Source: Elusimicrobiota bacterium (lineage in GTDB: Bacteria; Elusimicrobiota; Elusimicrobia; UBA1565; UBA9628). Taken from it: a stretch of 40,983 nt of DNA. Numbering within the stretch: the first letter of the stretch is position 1; the number at the start of each line of letters is the position of its first letter. Positions 32,001-38,972 of this stretch are shown in pieces. A program made the translations under genes and the position numbers. The stretch is taken from assembly GCA_016209035.1 (NCBI GenBank), contig JACQWX010000013.1, forward strand, positions 1 through 40,983. Direction: 5' to 3'. The notes under the pieces are model-generated. The model saw only the letters and a list, made by a program, of their open reading frames with translations, made no database searches and was not told the origin of the DNA.

Positions 32001-34606
32001 CGGTGGTCGGCAACTCCTGGCTCCGGGGGGCAGCCGGCGACCCCGCCACCGGCCAGGGGCAGACCGCCGCCGGAGAGACCCTGACCGCCACGCCCGTCAA
32101 CTCCGTCGACAACCCGGACTATGTCCCCATCTTCAACGCGGCGGGCCAAGCGGCCGAAGCCTTCAAGGACCTCTACGGCGACGTCTCGACCCTGCAGAAG
32201 CAGACGGGGTCGAGGAACATCTCGGAGCAGGCCCTGCAGCTCGAGTTCGACAAGATGGGCGCGGGCTCGGTGGTCTTCACCAAGCGGATCTTCGGCCGCG
32301 CCGTGGACATCAGCCAGCACAAGCACTTCAACTTCCTCGTCTACGGCAACGCCGACGCCGTCAACTCCGACGTGACGGGGAACAAGGTCTTCTTCCTGCG
32401 CGTCGGCAACGACGTCAACTTCTTCGAAGCCCGGGTGCCCATCACCTTCACCGGCTGGCGCAAGATCGAGATCCACCAGGCCGACGCGAACGGCGACATG
32501 ATCGCCGAGGAATGGCGCGCCACCGCCCCTGACGTCGTCATCATCTCGAGCGGCAGCCCCAGCCTCCAGCAGGTCGCCCAGGTCGTGGCCGGCGCGCGCT
32601 GCGTCGGCGCCACGGCCGTCCCAAAGGGACGGCTCTACTTGAACGAGATCTATCTTTCCGAGCCCGTGACCAGGGTCGGCCTCGCCAAGAAGCTCGAGGC
32701 CAACTTCGACATCCCCGGCTGGGCCTCCTTCGGGGTCAAGCACTGGTCGCGCGACCGCAACTTCCAGACCCCGACCTCCGTGGTCACCAACCAGAACCGG
32801 CGGGAGGACTCCACCTACCTCAACTTCAGCCGCCTGCGCTTCTTACCCATGAACTTCTCCGTCTCGCGCGCCGTCACGGAGACCCCCTCCACCGTCAAGA
32901 CCGGGGACCTATCCAACACCGTCAACCTCCTGCAGCAGGGCAAGGTGACCAACTGGAACGGGAGCGCCTCGGGCAACTTCTCGCTGGGGTCCTGGCCGAG
33001 GCTCAGCCTCGGCCACACCCATGCCCGCACCGAGTACGACCTGCTCACGCGCGCGGACGACCGCCAGACCTACAACGCCTCGCTCACCTACGGGGTCCCC
33101 CTCGACTGGAGGGTCCTGCCCAAGACCGTCGACGCCAGCTATTCCATGTCCCGCTACCAAGTGAGCTTCGAGTCGCCCGCGGCCAGGCGTCTCCCCGGCA
33201 ACGCCAACACCAGAGAGCTCGGCCAGACCTACATCGGCCGCATGACCTTCACGCCGTGGCAGGGGTCGGGATTGAACCCGAACTACTCCCTCACCCGTGT
33301 CATCGAACGGCGCGCGGACCTCACCTCCACCGGAGAGATCGCCAAGGCCTACCCCAAGTCCCTCAACCAGAGCGCCGGGTTCAACTCGAACTGGAGGCTC
33401 CTGAGGTGGCTCAACCCCCAGCTCAACTACGCCGTAGACATCATCGAGAACAACATCCTCAGCGTCTCCACCTTCGTCGTCTTCGGGCCCCCCTTCGTCT
33501 TCGACGTCGGCGACATCAAGACCGTCAACCGCAACGCCAACGGCTCCGTGAACCTCCCCATCTCCATCGGCGAGATTTTCCCCAAGACCAAGTTCTTCCG
33601 GTCCTTCCACACCGCTTCGAGCTACCAGGTCCAGGACGGCGACGTGTGGAACAACGTGGAGAAGGGCCTGCGCTCCCAGTTCGGGCTTTGGGTGCGCGAA
33701 TCCCTCAAGCCCCAGAACCCGGCCGCCCAGCGCTCCAACCAGACCCTGCGCGACACCGTCAACTCCTCCCAGCGCTGGAACCCCCTCGAGGCCTACGGCA
33801 TCCGGGGCCGGCTCTCCGCCTTCAAGACCATCGCCCTCTCCAACAACTACGTCAAGTCCGTCGAGCGCACCGACGTGACGGGCACGGTCTCCAAGAGGAT
33901 CTCCACGACCCTGCCCGACATGGTGGCCTCGGTCGGCCAGCTCGAGAAGCTCTGGTTCACCGACCGCTGGATGGCCAACACCCAGATGAACTTCAAGTAC
34001 TCGTTGCGCAAGACGGAGACCGTCGCCACGACGCTTGAGGACGCGGAGTCCTTCGGCACGGACCTGCGCACCATCGTGCTCAAGAAGTTCGACAGTCTCG
34101 TCAACTACAACTTCAGCATCTCCGAGAAGAAGGACCTGCGCATCAATGAGATGGTCCAGCGCACCTCCCACGAAGACGCCACGGTCCAGGTCACCTTTGA
34201 CGTCCGGAAGTTCCGCTTCACCCCCAAGTTCGACTACACCAACGACGTCACGCGCCTCGGCACGGGATTGAAGACCCAGGACCTCACCACCCTCGCCCCG
34301 AGCCTGCTCGTGCGCGCGGACCTGGCGCTACCAAAGGGATTGAAGCTGCCGGGAGCCTCCAAGCCCCTGATGTTCACCAACCGCATCATCTGGACCACCA
34401 CCATGTCCATGCTGCAGAAGACATCCCCCATCACCATCGCGGACAACTCGAGGCTCCTCGCCGTCAACACCAGCGGCGACTACGAAATCGCCAAGAACCT
34501 GCGCATGACCATGAACGGCGCTCTCATGCGCCTTTGGCACAAGTACCTCAAGGAGGAGGAGTACGTCTCCTACCAGCTCGGCAGCACCCTGACGTTCCAA
34601 TTCTGA
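29057..34606 (+). CDS. SprA-like giant outer-membrane beta-barrel protein
   Basis: The protein is 1,849 residues. The GTG start at 29057 is preceded by an in-frame TAA. The first 24 residues form a signal peptide (FFRLVVFASLAASGREAAA). A proline-rich part to about residue 165 is followed by SprA-type sequence: GRKVISFQYSEKRY, GKVGPKISVNVDYDDTK, NVSFGDIYLSLPPTEFVQYN, KQLFGIRADVKYKGLKASLI. Two repeats of the form (GxDYTIDYxxGxLTF) occur near residues 390 and 590. Around 835-915 are Asp-rich, calcium-binding-like loops (DADNDGALDTEDSNRDG). The rest is alternating amphipathic strands ending in STLTFQF, a typical barrel end. SprA is the type 9 secretion channel of Bacteroidota (about 2,400 residues); whether this one exports proteins is unknown. 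Confidence 0.8.
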   Translation: MTARFFRLVVFASLAASGREAAAQFSLPYDPDFPSEPAKAEQPAAPRPVEAPAVPAAPAAGAEAGEPAVAVPAAAGPFLLRDRPDKDRIFEKPAEPPAGTAAEPVDFSEFRKGLKPIEFSRERWNQARDNIEAGKAPVEAPVVIPGLIEPRVAVSTAPPHKPPPPEVELPTYGTSLSVTGRKVISFQYSEKRYINEQKSSNRPMTSGMLDITQQLQLRMQGKVGPKISVNVDYDDTKANKQDISVVYQGDPNEVVQNVSFGDIYLSLPPTEFVQYNKQLFGIRADVKYKGLKASLIGSRTKGQTKFRQYYGNTQFASADIIDTSYLRRQHYDVSFSSPGRLPIQGGSERVYLARQNLGDQINLNDVVLTVDDLAVGSSSFTGRFSQLTAGIDYTIDYAKGILTFRYQLQDKDVAAVDYVDANNRSITVQSTTTVAGGTGRLKLVKTASDLPIAVSTEVGHNREFKTFYSIGQNQIVRDDGRGNFVLKVLDPTTRNEVGSALNPPQKYPETIDVDFENGIFRLLSPFSVSNSCPTVPDGDIQTPGGIYSATPISKRLFRVEYHFRFKTFFLEPSLVPQSEVVLLDRVKLTRNVDYFIDYDAGFITFFNEDRLRPDSEISISYEVAPFLGLSNESLLGTRVSYDWKKLSMGSTLLYQAGIKSPSVPTVTELARSLLTYEFDSKLTDIQLLRWLRMTSVAGEFAQSRHDPNLNDYALIDNMEGIKVETMAPTLDSSWKIGANPAGIPSDPLKIQWLTRDEKVLRISPRSEAGSEETQKVLVLKYDFSDGGTQEVSIVYPFSVSGEDFSQKNILEVVMLGDSSGNEINFHLGGIGEDADNDGALDTEDSNRDGLIQELEDVGMAYDPAGKPSASFGVKNGRIDSEDLNLNGRLDGQDLSGDDYGYLGTDANSNNQKLHDATDSSDHTVIDFGNDKWRTFQIPLNISTATAKDWTAIKHIRISIRKKAGGSACAAFLNCGMEFARIAVVGNSWLRGAAGDPATGQGQTAAGETLTATPVNSVDNPDYVPIFNAAGQAAEAFKDLYGDVSTLQKQTGSRNISEQALQLEFDKMGAGSVVFTKRIFGRAVDISQHKHFNFLVYGNADAVNSDVTGNKVFFLRVGNDVNFFEARVPITFTGWRKIEIHQADANGDMIAEEWRATAPDVVIISSGSPSLQQVAQVVAGARCVGATAVPKGRLYLNEIYLSEPVTRVGLAKKLEANFDIPGWASFGVKHWSRDRNFQTPTSVVTNQNRREDSTYLNFSRLRFLPMNFSVSRAVTETPSTVKTGDLSNTVNLLQQGKVTNWNGSASGNFSLGSWPRLSLGHTHARTEYDLLTRADDRQTYNASLTYGVPLDWRVLPKTVDASYSMSRYQVSFESPAARRLPGNANTRELGQTYIGRMTFTPWQGSGLNPNYSLTRVIERRADLTSTGEIAKAYPKSLNQSAGFNSNWRLLRWLNPQLNYAVDIIENNILSVSTFVVFGPPFVFDVGDIKTVNRNANGSVNLPISIGEIFPKTKFFRSFHTASSYQVQDGDVWNNVEKGLRSQFGLWVRESLKPQNPAAQRSNQTLRDTVNSSQRWNPLEAYGIRGRLSAFKTIALSNNYVKSVERTDVTGTVSKRISTTLPDMVASVGQLEKLWFTDRWMANTQMNFKYSLRKTETVATTLEDAESFGTDLRTIVLKKFDSLVNYNFSISEKKDLRINEMVQRTSHEDATVQVTFDVRKFRFTPKFDYTNDVTRLGTGLKTQDLTTLAPSLLVRADLALPKGLKLPGASKPLMFTNRIIWTTTMSMLQKTSPITIADNSRLLAVNTSGDYEIAKNLRMTMNGALMRLWHKYLKEEEYVSYQLGSTLTFQF

Positions 34607-34628
34607 CGGCATTCACTAGGAGGATTCC

Positions 34629-35030
34629 ATGTCGACGAAGGAATTGAGGATCGCGACCAAGTCCCGCACCGAGCTCGTCGACATCACCGCGGACATCCTG
34701 GACCACCTGCGCGCCGTCGGCGCCAAGTCCGGTCTGCTCACGGTCTTCGTGCCCCACACGACGGCCGGGGTGACCATCAACGAGAACGCGGACCCCGACG
34801 TCGCCTCCGACATCACCGGGTTCATGACCGAGCTCGTGCCCCGGAACGCCGGCTTCTCCCACTCCGAGGGCAATTCCGACGCCCACATCAAGAGCTCTCT
34901 GTTCTCTCCGTCGCTCACCCTGATCGTCGAAGGCGGTGCCCTGCGCCTTGGTACCTGGCAGGCCGTCTATTTCGCGGAGTTCGACGGCCCCCGGAGCCGG
35001 CAAATCTGGCTCAAGTTCGTCGCCGGCTAG
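34629..35030 (+). CDS. yjbQ: YjbQ/UPF0047 family protein
   Basis: The protein is 133 residues. It has the family motifs VPHTTAGVTINENADPDV and HSEGNSDAHIKSSLFSPS, with conserved His and Asn. Some members show thiamine-phosphate synthase side activity; the main role is unclear. A strong AGGAGG lies about 7 nt before the ATG. It follows the SprA-like gene by 22 nt and is probably in the same transcript. Confidence 0.9.
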   Translation: MSTKELRIATKSRTELVDITADILDHLRAVGAKSGLLTVFVPHTTAGVTINENADPDVASDITGFMTELVPRNAGFSHSEGNSDAHIKSSLFSPSLTLIVEGGALRLGTWQAVYFAEFDGPRSRQIWLKFVAG

Positions 35031-35063
35031 GGAACCAAACGCCGCCTCGCTCGTATATGGGAT

Positions 35064-35789
35064 GTGGGCTTCCTCGCCGCGGCGCGCTCAGTCCTCCTCC
35101 ATTGGGTCTTCCCCCAGGCCTGTTGCCATTGCAGGGAAGGCCTGGCCAGAGACCACCCCTCCCCCCTTTGCCGAGCGTGTGAAGCCAGGCTTCGTCAGGC
35201 CGAGCCTCCCTTCTGCGCCCGCTGCGGCGACAGGACCGGCTCCTCCCGGACCCATTGCCGCCCCTGCTCCAGGAGGCTCTATGCCTGCGCGATGATCCGC
35301 CCCGCCTTCTTCTACGGCGGGCCCGCCGCGTCCCTGGTGCACGGCTTCAAGTACCGCTCCCGCCTCGACGCGGCCCGCTTCAGCGGCCGGCAGATGGCCC
35401 GGGCGCTCGACCGCTTCCCCGAGATCCGGGATTTCGACTGCCTGGCGCCCGTCCCCCTCCACCCGTCAAGGATGCGGGAGCGCGGCTACAACCAGGCCCT
35501 GCTCCTCGCCCAGGAGGTCTCCGCCGCGGTCGGCAAGCCCATCGAAGAGCCGCTGGCGCGGCGCTTCCCCACCAAGCCCCAATGGAACCTGGGCCGACGG
35601 CAGCGGAGCAAGAACCTCGTCAACGGCATCGTCGCCCGAGATGGATCGCCGAAGGACAAGAGGATCCTGCTGGTGGACGACGTCTGCACCACCTCCGCGA
35701 CCCTGGAGGAATGCGCCAAGGCCCTGCGCCTGGCCGGAGCCTCCTCGGTCAACGCCCTCGTGTTCGCACGCCAGACCTATCGCGGCTAA
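35064..35789 (+). CDS. comF: ComF-family phosphoribosyltransferase-like protein
   Basis: The protein is 241 residues. The N-terminus has zinc-type cysteine pairs (CCHC, CRAC, CARCG, CRPC), and the rest is a phosphoribosyltransferase fold with APVPLHPSRMRERGYNQA and the PRPP site ILLVDDVCTTSATL. ComF members take part in DNA uptake or recombination in competent bacteria. GTG at 35064 is the start; a TATAT-type box lies 5 nt upstream but no -35 is clear. Confidence 0.88.
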   Translation: MGFLAAARSVLLHWVFPQACCHCREGLARDHPSPLCRACEARLRQAEPPFCARCGDRTGSSRTHCRPCSRRLYACAMIRPAFFYGGPAASLVHGFKYRSRLDAARFSGRQMARALDRFPEIRDFDCLAPVPLHPSRMRERGYNQALLLAQEVSAAVGKPIEEPLARRFPTKPQWNLGRRQRSKNLVNGIVARDGSPKDKRILLVDDVCTTSATLEECAKALRLAGASSVNALVFARQTYRG

Positions 35790-35802
35790 AGGAGCCTGGG
35801 GC

Positions 35803-35843
35803 GATGCGGTCGCATTGCGCGACCGCATCAGAGGGAACTTTTT
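35803..35843 (+). terminator. Terminator-like hairpin after comF
   Basis: GATGCGGTCGC-ATTGC-GCGACCGCATC, a perfect 11-bp stem (35803-35829), then TTTTT at 35839-35843. The gap of 9 nt between stem and T-run is longer than ideal. Confidence 0.55.
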
Positions 35844-35864
35844 CGGGCCTCAGTCGTATATAGA

Positions 35865-36374
35865 ATGATGGGACTTCTTGTCGGGCACGAGACCATTGAG
35901 GGCCGCATCTTCCAGATTCGCGGTCGCCGGGTCATGTTGAGCTCGCACCTGGCCGATCTCTATGCAGTGCGCCCCAAGGCCCTCATGCAGGCGGTGAAGC
36001 GAAATAGCGCCAGATTTCCCGCGGACTTCATGTTTCAGCTCAACAAACAGGAGTTCGCCAACTTGAAGTCACACTTCGTGACTTCAAGTTGGGGTGGGCT
36101 GAGGCGGGCGAGGCCCTATGCGTTCACACAGGAAGGCGTGGCCATGCTCTCGGGCGTGCTCAACAGTCCGCGAGCCATCCAGGTCAACATCGCCATCATG
36201 AGGGCTTTCGTCCGCCTGAGGGAGATGCTCGCCGCCCACAAGGACCTGGCCCGTCGCTTTGACGAACTCGAAAGCCGGTACGACTACCAGTTCAAGAGCG
36301 TCTTCGCCGTGCTCCGGCGGCTGACGGCGCCACCCAAGCGGCCGCAGCGCAAGATCGGGTTTCAGCCTGGCTGA
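35865..36374 (+). CDS. ORF6N-domain protein, paralogue 1
   Basis: The protein is 169 residues. The ORF6N domain is clear: IFQIRGRRVMLSSHLADLYA, RNSARFPADFMFQLNKQE, YAFTQEGVAMLSGVLNSPRA. The C-terminal helix region (VRLREMLAAHKDLARRFDEL) is also usual. ORF6N domains come from phages and large DNA viruses and are DNA-binding. A 15-bp palindrome sits in the middle of the gene. The next gene is a paralogue 27 nt downstream, nearly identical at DNA level for the C-terminal ~120 nt. Confidence 0.88.
   Translation: MMGLLVGHETIEGRIFQIRGRRVMLSSHLADLYAVRPKALMQAVKRNSARFPADFMFQLNKQEFANLKSHFVTSSWGGLRRARPYAFTQEGVAMLSGVLNSPRAIQVNIAIMRAFVRLREMLAAHKDLARRFDELESRYDYQFKSVFAVLRRLTAPPKRPQRKIGFQPG
36058..36092 (+). 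repeat. 15-bp palindrome inside ORF6N paralogue 1
   Basis: Arms CCAACTTGAAGTCAC (36058-36072) and GTGACTTCAAGTTGG (36078-36092), loop ACTTC. It is perfect over 15 bp and lies between the FMFQL and FTQEG motifs. Confidence 0.85.
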
Positions 36375-36401
36375 GTCCGGCTCTCTGCCGAAGATTGGGC
36401 G

Positions 36402-36998
36402 ATGAACCTTCCCACCAGATACGACGACATCGAGCACCGCATCCTGCTCATCCGGGGATGCCGGGTGATGTTGGACCGCGACCTGGCGGCCATCTACGGG
36501 GTCTCGACCAAGCGGCTCAACGAGCAGGTCCGACGCAACCGGGACAGGTTACCGGAGGACTTCATGTTCCAGCTGACGATGCTTGAGGCCACGGAGCTTC
36601 TGGTTTCAAGGTCGCCGATTGCGACCTTGAAGAGAGGGCAGAACGTCAAGTATCGCCCCCATGTCTTCACGGAACATGGCGCGGTCATGCTGGCCAGCGT
36701 CCTGAACAGCCCCATAGCCGTTCAAGCCAGCATCCAGGTGGTTCGAGTCTTCATCCGGCTGAGGGAGATGCTGGCCGCCAACAAGGTCCTGGCCCGCCGC
36801 CTTGACGAACTGGAGAGCAAATGCGCCTACCAGTTCAAGAGCGTCTTCGCCGTCCTTCGGCGGCTGACGGCGCTGCCGTGGCCGCTTTCTCCGGCCCGGG
36901 GATACAGCGACGGGGGAGACGGCAGCGATTCATGCCGCGCGGCCAGGACCAGCAGGCCAGTCCGCAGGAATATGTTGTCCTGGGTCACTTCTGCGTGA
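36402..36998 (+). CDS. ORF6N-domain protein, paralogue 2
   Basis: The protein is 198 residues. ORF6N motifs: RILLIRGCRVMLDRDLAAIY, NRDRLPEDFMFQLTMLE, PHVFTEHGAVMLASVLNSPI, then VRVFIRLREMLAANKVLARR. After FAVLRRLTA the last 40 residues differ from paralogue 1 and are Gly/Ser/Arg-rich, probably a frameshift tail read past the original end. An 11-bp palindrome lies at the place matching the one in paralogue 1. Its 3' end overlaps the convergent cyclase gene by 14 nt. Confidence 0.85.
   Translation: MNLPTRYDDIEHRILLIRGCRVMLDRDLAAIYGVSTKRLNEQVRRNRDRLPEDFMFQLTMLEATELLVSRSPIATLKRGQNVKYRPHVFTEHGAVMLASVLNSPIAVQASIQVVRVFIRLREMLAANKVLARRLDELESKCAYQFKSVFAVLRRLTALPWPLSPARGYSDGGDGSDSCRAARTSRPVRRNMLSWVTSA
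36605..36631 (+). repeat. 11-bp palindrome inside ORF6N paralogue 2
   Basis: Arms TTCAAGGTCGC and GCGACCTTGAA with loop CGATT. The sequence differs from that in paralogue 1 but occupies the same place with the same 5-nt loop. Confidence 0.85.
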
Positions 36999-38664
36999 TG
37001 CGGATAACGCCCCTCCACTCGATAGGCGGGTAGCGGCAGTTCTCTATCGTCTGGCTGATCAGAAACTGCGCGGGGCCATCCTCGACCGGCAACGGCCCCA
37101 GGAGCTCGAGCGTCCGTTTCCAGTCTCCTTTCTCGAAGGCGTCGAGCGCCGCAGCGTAGACCGCGTGGGTCTCGGCGGCAGTTCCTGACGCGGACAACGC
37201 AAAAAGATCGAGCGGCGTCTCCATGCCGGCGGGGATGAACCTGCCGATCCGGCGGGCGAGCGCGGTTTCCTTCGAGACGGCCTCGGCCACTTCTCGCGTC
37301 GCCAGGATCGGAACGCCGACAAGCTTGGTTAGGCCCTCGACGCGCGAGGCTTGGTTGACGATCGCGCCCAGGATGCCGTAGGAGAATACCTGGTCCGAGC
37401 CGATGGTTCCAGCCACCACTTGTCCCGTGTGGATCCCTATCCCGCAGTTCCAGCCGCCGGTCACCCCGCCGATCTCGGATGCCATGGCAAGGGCGGCGCA
37501 GCAGGCCCGGTCCACGTGATCGGGATCGTCATAAGGCACGTTCCAACACGCCAGGATGCCGTCTCCCATGTATTGGAGGACGACGCCTCTCTCATCGAGG
37601 ATGATTCGCGTCATGGCGGTCATGACCCGCCGCAGTTCCTGGACATGGGAGAGTATCTTCTCGTTCTTCTCCTCGGTCCTCTTCGAGAAGCCCCGGATGT
37701 CGAAGAAAAGGACCGTGCTTTGCGCCAAACGCGGTTCGAGTGCCGCTGTATCGGAGGACGCGAGAATCTTGTCGATGACCGGGCCCGCGAAGAAACGGCG
37801 CAGCCGGCCCTGCCATCCCTGAAGGCGTTCGTTCGAGACGCTGCGGCTCACCATGTCCGCGACCAGGCCGACGAAGCGGGCGCGCTCGCGATAGGCCGCG
37901 ACGGGCTGGTTGCCGGTGCCGGCCGCGTAGAAGACGAGCGCCGGCTCCCCCGCGACCCGGGCAGCTGCGCAGACCGCCCAATCCACACCCTCCTGGGCCG
38001 TGGCCTTGAAGTCCTGGGCCTTGTTCCAGCAATAGAGTGTCGGTTGCGGCGAGCCTGCCAGGGCCTTGGAAACCAGGGTGCGGCTCAAAGACGGTCTGGC
38101 CGCCGTGTCATGGGATGAATCCTCCCCGAGCACCTTCCCGTCCTCAGCCGCGACGCAGGCCCAGCTGGCGTCCGTCGCCATCCTGATGAGCCCCGCGATA
38201 TGAAGATGGAAGTCCCTGCGGTCCTTGGTCCGAAGTATCTCGGGCAGCTCCAGCAGGTCCAGGAGCCGCAGGCGGTCCGAGGAGGTCCCGATCGCGTAAA
38301 GTTCCTGCTGCCCGAGAGTGTCCTCCAACGTCGGCTTCCCCAGGGCCGCTTCCCCGGCGTGCTCGGCCTCCTCCACGGAGAACCGGAACTTCGTCTTCCC
38401 TATAACGAAGAAGCCCCCAGGCTCGACCTCAAAATCCTCCTTGGGCTCGCCCGCATGGTAGATCGGGTTGGAGGACTCCGGCAGGCGCCGGACCTTGAGG
38501 TTCCGGCCCTCCAGCCAGACCTCCGCATGCCGGCGGCTCAGACAGGTCTCTTCCGGGATACACAGGTCCGCCTCTTGACCGCGCCCCAACGAAGCCGCGC
38601 GGCCAGCCGGGATTGGCAAGACAAAGACAGGCCGCCCTTCGACGCGGCACTCAAGGCTCGGCAT
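36985..38664 (-). CDS. FHA/GAF-like/class III nucleotidyl cyclase
   Basis: The protein is 559 residues. FHA domain at about 20-95 (ASLGRGQEADLCIPEETCLS, SRRHAEVWL), a GAF-like middle (about 135-290), then a class III cyclase domain (about 318-500). Metal Asp residues are in VLFFDIRGFS and YMGDGILACW; the transition-state Asn and Arg are in VNQASRVEGL. The base-specifying positions are unusual: the Lys of VLK is Gln (VLQYMGDG) and the Asp of DIWG is Gly (YGILGA), so which nucleotide it uses cannot be read off. It starts inside the end of a kinase remnant (38651). A ribosome site GGACAGGAACC lies upstream. Confidence 0.85.
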   Translation of the reverse strand: MPSLECRVEGRPVFVLPIPAGRAASLGRGQEADLCIPEETCLSRRHAEVWLEGRNLKVRRLPESSNPIYHAGEPKEDFEVEPGGFFVIGKTKFRFSVEEAEHAGEAALGKPTLEDTLGQQELYAIGTSSDRLRLLDLLELPEILRTKDRRDFHLHIAGLIRMATDASWACVAAEDGKVLGEDSSHDTAARPSLSRTLVSKALAGSPQPTLYCWNKAQDFKATAQEGVDWAVCAAARVAGEPALVFYAAGTGNQPVAAYRERARFVGLVADMVSRSVSNERLQGWQGRLRRFFAGPVIDKILASSDTAALEPRLAQSTVLFFDIRGFSKRTEEKNEKILSHVQELRRVMTAMTRIILDERGVVLQYMGDGILACWNVPYDDPDHVDRACCAALAMASEIGGVTGGWNCGIGIHTGQVVAGTIGSDQVFSYGILGAIVNQASRVEGLTKLVGVPILATREVAEAVSKETALARRIGRFIPAGMETPLDLFALSASGTAAETHAVYAAALDAFEKGDWKRTLELLGPLPVEDGPAQFLISQTIENCRYPPIEWRGVIRITQK

Positions 38665-38889
38665 ATGACTGGTTCCTGTCCAGGCGGATCAGGCGCTCGA
38701 CCTCGCGCTGGAGGAAGAGCCAGTTGACGCCGGATTTCTCGATGAAGACCTTGACCGCGACCCATTTTCGCGTGCGGGCCTGCCAGGCCTTCCAGACCTG
38801 GGCATAGGCTCCGCGGCCCAGGGGGGAGGTCAGGACGTAGCCCGGGATGCTGGGCGCGGCCGGCGGAAGGCTCGGGGAGCGCCATGGGA
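38651..38889 (-). pseudogene. N-lobe remnant of a Ser/Thr protein kinase
   Basis: The minus strand encodes PGYVLTSPLGRGAYAQVWKA then WVAVKVFIEKSGVNWLFLQR and EVERLIRLDRN: glycine loop, Lys strand and alphaC helix of a kinase. It stops at 38651 after QSYAEP, before the catalytic loop. The ATG at 38885 is in a different frame, so no good start exists for this frame. The rest of the kinase has been replaced by the cyclase gene, whose ATG overlaps the remnant's end. Confidence 0.6.
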
Positions 38890-38897
38890 CTGCCAGC

Positions 38898-38927
38898 AGT
38901 ATATCCCGGCCTATTGAGGAGTGTCAA
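38898..38927 (-). promoter_or_regulatory. Promoter upstream of the kinase remnant/cyclase
   Basis: Minus strand: TTGACA (38927-38922), 18 nt, TATACT (38903-38898). An ATG lies 12 nt further on. It should now drive the cyclase gene. Confidence 0.6.
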
Positions 38928-38972
38928 GCATCGAGGGCGAAAAGCATGGAAAATGGAAACGGGCTGTGGACA

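Noticed and set aside
29039-32743. Minus-strand frame of 1,234 codons opposite the SprA-like gene
   Set aside because: Composition is typical of antisense GC-rich shadows (Val/Leu/Gly/Asp repeats); no start signal or family.
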